A stretch of DNA of 37,500 nt, taken from Halisarca cf. caerulea (lineage: Eukaryota > Porifera > Demospongiae > Chondrillida > Halisarcidae). Below, piece by piece: positions 24,392-34,397 of this stretch. Positions within the stretch are counted from its first letter, which is position 1, and the number at the start of each line of letters is the position of its first letter. The notes below the pieces were generated by a model, which ran no database searches, was not told the DNA's origin, and saw only the letters and a program-made list of their open reading frames with translations. The stretch lies in assembly GCA_963170055.1 (NCBI GenBank), contig CAUJGJ010000179.1, positions 770,001 to 807,500 on the forward strand. The letters are read 5' to 3'. Both the position numbers and the translations under genes were made by a program.

Positions 24392-27300
24392 GAGAGTAAA
24401 CCCATGAGGGAGGGAGATAAAGTGGAAGAGGTGGAGGGTCGGGAGGGAGGAACAGGGACAAGAGGGAGGGGAAGGGAGGAACTGGGATAAGATGGAGGGG
24501 GAGGAAGGAGGGAGGGGGTGAGGGAAGCAAAGGGAAAGAGAGAAGAGGGGGAGGGAGGCGAAGGGGACAAGATGGAGGGGGGGGGGGGGAGGCAAAGGGA
24601 AAGAGAGGGAAGAGGAGGAGGGAAGGAGGGGGGACGAGGCAAAGGGGATGAGAGGGTCAGGAGGGAGACGAGGCATAGAAGCTCAACCACGATGCACCCA
24701 TTCTTGTTGCTCATGCATGGTAGACATGAATGAGTACAGTGATTGCTACAGCTGTCGTAGTACATCCTGCTATAGTGTATGTATGTACTTGCTGGTCATA
24801 GTTGTGGGAGGATTTTCACAGCTTTACAATGGTCTTAACACAGAGTGGTTGTCTTCTTTTGTGACTTTACACGTACAGTGCCGTGGAAACTCGTTATAAA
24901 GAAGTCTCTTACAGTGAATTTCTGTATACAGTGAATAGATTCATGTGATCCAGTTGACCTTCTACAATGAAAGTGTACGTAACTGGTTATAGTGAATTTC
25001 TGATATAGTGAAGAATTTTCATTGTCCCCTGGGATTCGTTATAATGAGTTTCCACCATATGTTAATACTGTGGTCGGCGTCATATGTAGGTACAGTGTGT
25101 ACAATACTGTGGTCAGTGTCATACGTACAGTGTGTACAATACTGTGGTTGGCGTCATACGTAGGTACAGTGTGTACAATACTGTGGTTGGCATCATATGT
25201 ACAGTGCGTACAATACTGTGGTTGGCGTCATACGTAGGTACAGTGTGTACAATACTGTGATTGGCCTCATACGTACAGTGCGTACAATACTGTGGTTGGC
25301 GTCATACGTAGGTACAGTGTGTACAATACTGTGATTGGCCTCATACGTACAGTGTTTACAATACTGTGGTTGGCGTCATACGTACAGTGTGTGCAATACG
25401 TATACCTCATGAGAATAGGACGTGCTTATTTGTTATTGTACATACGTACATTACATATGTATGTTATTTGCTCTTCTCTGCAGTTTGGTGATAGGAAATC
25501 TCTACTATTACCTCTTTGTCCACTTCATTGCTGCCCCCAATGCCTCAACATCTGCTGAGAGTAGTCTCTGTTTTGGTGAGTGCAGGCAGGGAGCACCTTA
25601 GGGGCACTATTAATTAGTATTTTGAGCAGGTCTTAAAATTGGCTATTTTAGCAAACTTCTAAGAGATTGTTAAAATTAATTCCCGTTAAAAGGTAGTGGT
25701 TGCCAAAAATTGGATTTGCTAATAATACTTCATGCAACAGATCTCTGTGTAAAAGCGTAATTGCAAAAAGCTAAATTTACTGCTTGAAAACTAGTGCTCT
25801 TAAGGTACATACATAGATGGGGTTCCAGTATGCTCACACACTCTAGATGGCTATTTGTATATTAACATACGTACATTTGGAGGACAGTGGAATCTCCGAA
25901 TCAAGGACACTTTGGGACAGTCTGTTTTGTCCTTTGTAAGGAGGTTGGAATTGTTTGAAAATATTGGAACTATAGAAAGAGAATATTTTGGGACCACAGC
26001 CTTTGCCTCGGTTATCCTTATTTCGGAGTGTCCACTATCAGGGCTGGTTTTACTGTATTCCTTAGCTAGGGATTTTTTCTGGCTAATCGGTGTTCAATGT
26101 AATAAAAGTTGCAGCCTATTTTGTATAGCATTTTACCTATTTAGAATAATAATGTTTCTTATTCTAACCTGGTGAGCCATCAGTCGTAGGCTATTATCAA
26201 GGCCCCTATTTTCCTGAGTAGCACATACTCCAGCTTAGTACATGCGTCCAACTGGTACCAGTCCTGGCAGGTACACACTCCTGGTTAGTAAACACTCCTG
26301 GTTAGTACACACTCCTGGTTAGTAAACACTCCTGGTTAGTAAACACTCCTGATTAGTACACACTCCTGGTTAGTACACACTCCTGGTTAGTAAACACTCC
26401 AGGTCAGTAAACACTCCTGGTTAGTAAACACTCCAGGTTAGTACACACTCCTGGTTAGTAAACACTCCAGGTTAGTAAACACTCCTGATTAGTACACACT
26501 CCTGGTTAGTAAACACTCCAGGTTAGCACACACTCCTGATTAGCACACACTCCTGATTAGTACACACTCCTGATTAGTACACACTCCTGGTTAGTACACA
26601 CTCCTGGTTAGCACACATCCTGCTCTGTACACACTCCTGGTTAGTGCACATTCCTGGTTAGCACACACCCTGCTCAGTACACACTTGTATTAGTATATGC
26701 ACATATGTATTATCTATCAACCACTAGATCATACCAAGAATATCATTCTGTATGCGTCCCTGACTGGCTTGGGTGTCATCGGCGTATCAGTGTTCATTTT
26801 CATTCGAAGGAACAAGAATCCTGAGGAGCCAGCTATCGAGGTAAATACGGAGATGGTAGAGCTACCTTCGGTTAGTCCTGCTGAAGGCACTTATGTATGT
26901 ATGAGCCTTGTGCTGTATGTGTGCACCGAAGAACTTGGTTAGTGGGTACCATAACCGACCAAATAAAAAGTACTCTTTGTCAGGAGTAAAATGAAACTCC
27001 TGTAGACCACCTGTATGGAAAGACCACCTGTCTACAGAGACCACTGTAGGCTGATCCACTGACCACTTTAGTGATACTACTGCACCTCTATATAAGGACC
27101 ACCTGTCTACAGAGACCACCATCACTTGGTCCCTTGAGTGGTCACTATAGATAGGTTGTACTGTACTCACTATCAGTGCTGTTTTCAATACTGTACATGA
27201 GGTAGTGAGAGAATGGAGTACCCACGATCCAGGCGTCCATACTGTACATGATGTAGGGAGAGAGCAATTAAGTTCCCTCACCTTCTGCAGTAGTTTTTAT

Positions 27301-29925
27301 TGGAACGGATCTGCTATAATCCTACTGTACATTCATATGTACATGTACTACATGTACTATTGGCTAACAGTAAAAATTTACACTGTGTGCACCATCTTAG
27401 ACAGTCATACCCTCTGGACATACGTAGCAGTCTTTTCCCTCATATGTATGTCTATCCAGGATGTTTCTTTGTGGTGCAGTAGTGTTTTGTAGTGTGATTT
27501 GGCATCAGGTACTGTGTGCCCCTGTTGAGCACTTTCCCTTGAGAATAGGAAGAATCATTACTGTACAGTCAGACCTCACTTATCCACACACATCTATTCT
27601 GGATGAAATAGTAGATGAAGAGAGGGAACTGGATAAATGAGGGAGCGGAGCAGTAGTATAGTGTACAGTAGGATTATAGCAGATTCGTTCCAATAAAAAC
27701 TACTGCAGAAGGTGAGGGAAATGAATATCTGAGGTGTGGATAGGAGAGGTCTCACTGTATATGCAGAATATCCCATAATCGATGTTTCACATGTCGTTAC
27801 TATCACAGTACGTGTTGGGATGGGAGGTCCTACTAGTATGCTGAGCCATGCGACCTTGCTGCATTATTTTCAAGTGTTGTTGACACAGAAAAAAATGGCC
27901 TCCAATGTTATCTCAGCTTTTGGGCTGCCAGAAGGCGGCCCCTATACTGGTTTTACTTTCACAGGAAGTGTCCGGAACATCTGAAACAATGTCTATATAT
28001 ATATATATATATATGTCAACAACATGGCGGATGCTAAGTCAGTACATAATTTTTTGACAATATTTCGGTGAAATTCATTCGTTTGCTCCTGATTTCATCA
28101 GCGAAGAGTCTTTAGACCAGAAGAGTTCTTCGAAGTATTATTTTAGTCAATAACGACAATTTCCAAGTGATTCGAGTTTCCAGGGCCGTAGGCGGCCCAC
28201 AAGTTTTTTAAACTCGAATCGCTTGTCTGTCTAAGGTCTTTTTGCAGGCAACTACAGTGGAAGCTGCCTAATCTGGCACCTCTATAAACCAGCATTGGCC
28301 CAATCTGGCCAAGATTCTCTGGCACCGTCCATTACTTTTACCATACAAACTGACCTCTATAATCCAGCAGTATTTTCATTCCCCAATGGGTGCTGGATTC
28401 TTCAGGTTCCACTGTATGCGTTAGTTAGCCAAACAGGTGAATCAACTCAGTTTCGGTCAGCTGTATTTGTGTTTTGGTCAGAAAAAGGGCAGATTTGTGC
28501 TGATACGTAGTTCTGGCCCTATAAGAGTGTTCTGCTTGTTTAGTCTCCTTTAGTCACTATTTGTTGTTCTCTGTAGACTGGCTCGCCGGAGACAGTATCA
28601 GATGTCCAGCCTTTAGTTTCTGACAAGGATTCCACTCTCAGTCAAACAGCGTAAGGCTGCACACAACCACACACTGTGTGAACTGCCTGTATAGTGTGTC
28701 TTCTTCACAAGACTCTGTGTGTGTTTGTGTGTATGAATGTATTTGTGTGTATGAATGTGTTTGTGTGTATGAATGTGTTTGTGTGTGTGTGTGTGTGTGT
28801 GGGTGTGTGTGGGTGTGTGGGTGTGTATGTGTGTGCTACCCATTACAAAGACTTTACTCTCACTTGATCTGTTTAGCAAGGACATTCAGAGACTTGAAGG
28901 AGCCTCGGTTTCGCAATACAGCTCAAAATACGTCAAGTTGTTTATTACTGCAAAGGAAGATTTCAGTAAGTATTCATACAATATAATCTCATACCAATGA
29001 ATCTCAGGGGACATTGAGGATTGTTCACTATATCAGAAATTCACTGTAACCAGCTGAAGTTTCATAGTAGACCAACAGCTGGATCAAATGAATTTATTCA
29101 CTGTAAGAGATTTCTTTATAATGAGTTCCTGTTGTATTGCTATCTCTGTGTTGAGCAAGTATTCGGCCATTTTGAGGAAGTGTGTTCATTGATTGAGTGG
29201 AATCCCTTATTTGACTCTCTGGCAGTATGTGCCAGATGGTGGAAATAGTTGAATGTGATTTACTCTTGCAGTGTACAGTAAGTACTTTAGTATGGTGACT
29301 GTACCTCAGAAGATGGTCAGAGTGGAGAGGATGTTGCACTGTTGACATTCTGTACCTACATACCGGGATACTATGGTCCACTGTACCTACATACCGGGAT
29401 ACTATGGTCCACTGTACCTATGTACCGGGATACTATGATCCACTGTACCTACGTACCGGGATACTATTGTCCACTGTACTTACATACCGGGGTACTATGA
29501 TCCACTGTACCTACATACCGGGGTACTATGATCCACTGTACCTACATACCGGGGTACTATGATCCACTGTACCTACGTACCGGGATACTATGATCCACTG
29601 TACCTACATACCGGGATACTATGATCCACTGTACCTACATACCGGGATACTATGATCCACTGTACCTACATACCGGGATACTATGATCCACTGTACCTAC
29701 GTACCGGGATACTATTGTCCACTGTACCTACATACCGGGATACTATGATCCACTGTAATAGAAAGACCTTTTCTGTTGTCTAAGACTTACTGAAGTTCTG
29801 TATTTCTTCATGTGTTTGTGCGTGTGTGTGAGGCTTTCTCTTCTCTTCAAACTCTTTGCAGTACGCTCGTTCCAGATCCTGTTCACGGTTAGAATGCTGT
29901 TACTGGTTGTCTGCTTTATATACAC

Positions 29926-29974
<49 letters not shown>

Positions 29975-29993
29975 CGTGTGTGTGTGTGTGTGC

Positions 29994-30028
<35 letters not shown>

Positions 30029-31391
30029 ATCAAGTACGTTCATGGATGCTAGAAAATTGGATTGTTCATAATAAAAAATCTGGTTCGTACCAGAAGGAAA
30101 TAAAAATTGCAGTAATACACAATACATATTTCATGGTTCTCTTCCAAATCACAAAAGCCATGAATTTTTTTTACCCTTGAGAAGTACCCACTGGGTTGTA
30201 TGTAGTCAAAATTGCTATTGTCAGAATTTAATGTTGTCCCGTCTACTGCGGTATTGCTTGTGGATTGTACGTGCTAAGCTGTCACGTGATAGGGCTTGCG
30301 TGAAGCACATGATTGAGTAGACAAATACGTACGTGCACTTTCAATTAGCCAAATATATGTACAAATTTAATTTTCATGAAGGCAAGCTTGTTTGCATAAT
30401 TCACGAAAATGTAGTCCCGCGAAAAGTTGTCAGCCATAGTATGGTAGTTATTTTCCACACAGTGCAACACTGCTCTGCTACTATTGTGATTGCGGTTTAC
30501 TGCTACTCTATTGGTCCTGTTGGTATGACTATCATTTCTACTCCTGTGCAGGTCTTGAGTTGACATTTTGGAGTGGAGTGTATGGAACTTTGGCAGGTGG
30601 GATTCAGTCACATGGTGGTCACATGATAGTCACATGAAATCATATGACTTATACTCCCTATTACATGCATCTATTTCTCAGCTTTGTCAGTGGTTATGAC
30701 TACATGCTGGTCTGACTGCCCAGTCTGTGTTTAGATAGTGTACAATACGTAACGTGGTCTGTGTTGCTTGTGTGAATATTACAAGTGGTCACATGTGTTG
30801 TGGTGTCTGTATTTTGCATGTGTGCAGGCCTGTATTTCTGCTAGTGTGCCCATACATTTCCTTAGTTGGATTTGCTACATGTGCAGGTTAATGTTTGTAA
30901 CCACATACGTACGTACTACTCATGTATGTACTGAAGTACGTATATACGTACATATTAACTCTTCTTGAAGAGACAATCTCGGGTGGCTTTTGGGAAACAT
31001 GATTATAATTCATTCGCCTCCAACCCAAATCTGAACATTGAATCATTTCTGTATCATTACTGAAGTTTCGGCTGCATGCTGCAGCCTTCTTCAGAGTACA
31101 TTGAACAGTACTGAGAAACAGGATGTGTGGGGTGTTATCCAGTTTCTCAGTATTGTTCAATGTACTCTGAAGAAGGCTGCAGCATGCAGCCGAAACTTCA
31201 GTAATGATACAGAAATGATTCAATGTTCAGATTTGGGTTGGGGGTGAATGAATTATAATCATGTTTCATATTTACTCTTATGTATTAACTTTACTGATTT
31301 GTGTGCTTTACCTGTATGTATGCAGTTCGCACTTTGAATGACTCGTCTGTTGCTGGATTGGTTGGTTTGATGATTGGAGTTGGAGAGATCG

Positions 31392-31455
<64 letters not shown>

Positions 31456-34245
31456 CGTGTGTGTGTGTGTGTGTGTGTTTATGTGTGTGTGTGTCTGTGT
31501 GTCTGTGTGTGTATGTCTGTGCATGTGTCTGTGTCTATGTGCATGTGTATGTGTGTACGTGTGTACTCATTGTATGTTGTATGTATTGTACATTTGTACT
31601 AATCTACTTTTCTCACCAAGATGCTTATCCATTGCACTCCCATTCTACAGGTGGTGGTCTGTTTGGAATACTTGGACACTGGACACGTCGAATGGGCCGT
31701 GACCCCATCGTTCTTGGTGGTCTTTTCATCCATCTTGTTACCTTTTTCATTGTCTTCCTCATTGTCCCCGCTGATGCCCCCTACAACGTATCAACACAAT
31801 ACTTTCCGTATTTATTCTTTCAGCGTGCTGAGTGAGTTTTGCTTGAAGAATATAATATGATATTGTACATGCTCAAATTTTTAAGGGATGAAACTTTCAC
31901 AGATCAGCTATATATTTTTCACAATTTTCACGAATTCCCCTTTAATCCCACCTTCGTTTAGCCTTTTATTGATGTAAACTTCCTCTGTTTGTGGATGGAA
32001 GCCATCAGTGAAAAAAGTGAAGGCGCTGCAGTGCTTCTTGATGACCCCTGTTTTTTGGCGGCCATTTTGGTCATTGCACAAGAGAGGGGCTTAAAATTTT
32101 CACTCATGGCTACCAATCTGTGAAAATTTGAGTGCATAAGGTACTGTACTGTATTGCTTATATGTATATAATATGTATACATACGTACATACATACTGTA
32201 TGTATGTATGTATGTGAAACATACTATAGGCACTCTTTATCCTCCAGTAAGTACTTTTACTTTACGTTGTGGGCTCCCCCCCCCTCCACACACACATCTC
32301 TTTCCCGTTTCATCCTTGTGGTCTGCATTGCCTGCCTACTCCTTGCTATGTTTGCCCTGCTCCCCACTTCATAATTCATCAATGCTCAGTTTGCCTCTTC
32401 TCTTCCCCTTTCAGAATAACTTTATAATATACGTACGTACACTGCTCACATGCATTGAACGTTGTTGTGTACCCGAATTTATACACAATACATGTTTGTA
32501 CATGCACATACATACATATGTGTTTGTATTGTGTGCTATTGAATAGGAGTTGCCCTCTGGTGCTGGTGTGCTCTCAAGTTGTGCATTCCATCCCATTTCT
32601 CTTCACCTACGAATTACAGTACTGATACAGTCACACCTGGTTTATCCGAAAACCTCATTTATCTGACACTCCATTGGGAGTCACCATCACTACTCTGTGT
32701 ACAATTTACCCTGATTTATAAATCACCTGGTTTATCCGACACCTGGTTTATCCAACACCTGGTTTATCCGACACCTGGTTTATCCAACACCTGGTTTATC
32801 TGACACATTTTATGATCTCGGGGAACAAACGTGGTCAGATAAACCAAGGCCCACTGTACCTACCTTCTGTTATGTGTACTTCTTACATATCTTATGCTGT
32901 ATTTCAATGTATGTACGTATGTATGTACATATGTGATGCTTTCCCATCTGTACAGCATTCAAAAGCCTTTAATTTTGCTAACTGCTTTCCTTCTCGGATT
33001 TGGAGACAGCTGTTTTAACACTCAGGTGAGCTTTCGCTTTGAAGAGGTCTTCGCTACAAAGGTGTCCTCACTACAGAGGTGTCCTCACTGCAGAGGTGTC
33101 CTCACTGCAGAGGTGTCCTCACTGCAGAGGTATCCTCACTACAGAGGTGTCCTCACTACAGAGGTGTCCTCACTGCAGAGGTGTCCTCACTGCAGAGGTG
33201 TCCTCACTACAGAGGTGTCCTCACTACAGAGGTGTCCTCACTACAGAGGTGTCCTCACTGCAGAGGTGTCCTCACTGCAGAGGTGTCCTCACTACAGAGG
33301 TGTCCTCACTGCAGAGGTGTCCTCACTACAGAGGCGTCCTCACTACAGAGGCGTCCTCACTACAGAGGTGTCCTCACTGCAGAGGTGTCCTCACTACAGA
33401 GGTGTCCTCACTGCGTAAGTGTCCTCACTACAAAGGTGTCCTCACTACAAAGGTGTCCTCACTGTAGAGGTGTCCTCACTACAGAGGTGTCCTCACTGCA
33501 GAGGTGTCCTCACTGCAGAGGTGTCCTCACTACAGAGGTGTCCTCACTGCGTAAGTGTCCTCACTACAAAGGTGTCCTCACTACAAAGGTGTCCTCACTG
33601 TAGAGGTGTCCTCACTACAGAGGTGTCCTCACTACAGAGGTGTCCTCACTACAGAGGTGTCCTCACTACAGAGGTGTCCTCACTACAGAGGTGTCCTCAC
33701 TGCAGAGGTGTCCTCACTACAGAGGTGTCCTCACTGCAGAGGTGTCCTCACTGCAGAGGTGTTCCACTGCAGAGGTGTCCTCACTGCGTAAGTGTCCTCA
33801 CTACAGAGGTGTCTTCACTACAGAGGTGTCTTCACTGCGTAAGTGTCCTCACTGCGTAGGTGTCCTCATTGTGTTGTCCTTGTGTATGAATAGCTTCCAA
33901 GTGCATTCACACATTTAACATGTGTGCAAGGAATGTGGTAAAAGTTACTGATTTGTGCAAGGCACAGACACATGGTGTCCTTAAAGAAAAGGCACCCTTT
34001 CTTTAAGTTAATCTTGTGCCGGGTATTTGACAAGTTTGTGCAGATGTTACGACCTGTCATCTTTTGGTAGATTTATTCCATTCTGGGTGAGGTGTACACT
34101 GATCGTGATGGAGGACCAGCAATGGCTCTGTTCAAGTTCTTTCAGTCAGCAGCAGCCTGTGTTGCCTTTCTGTACAATGGACTGGGGCAAGTGGATCTAC
34201 AGTGGCAGCTCCTCATTTTGGTCTGTTGTGCTTGAACTTGTTGTC

Positions 34246-34303
<58 letters not shown>

Positions 34304-34333
34304 CGTGTGTGCATGTGTGTGTGTGTGTGTGTA

Positions 34334-34397
<64 letters not shown>

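Noticed and set aside
27890..27984. Possible extra MFSD11 exon ([18 protein letters not shown])
   Set aside because: Exon 8 to exon 9 is already phase-consistent; no matching acceptor/donor pair and no family similarity.
30283..30290. Another CACGTG within an MFSD11 intron
   Set aside because: Isolated, far from any start; expected by chance.
31038..31247. Cys/Ser-rich frame [20 protein letters not shown] on both strands
   Set aside because: Product of the two arms of the inverted repeat, not a gene.
32544..32580. Possible extra MFSD11 exon after ATTGAATAG
   Set aside because: Exon 14 (ends GA) joins directly to exon 15 (starts C) to give Asp in frame; the candidate would break this and lacks a good donor.
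32894..33859. Repetitive frames rich in [14 protein letters not shown]
   Set aside because: Artefact of the 17-bp array in MFSD11 intron 15.
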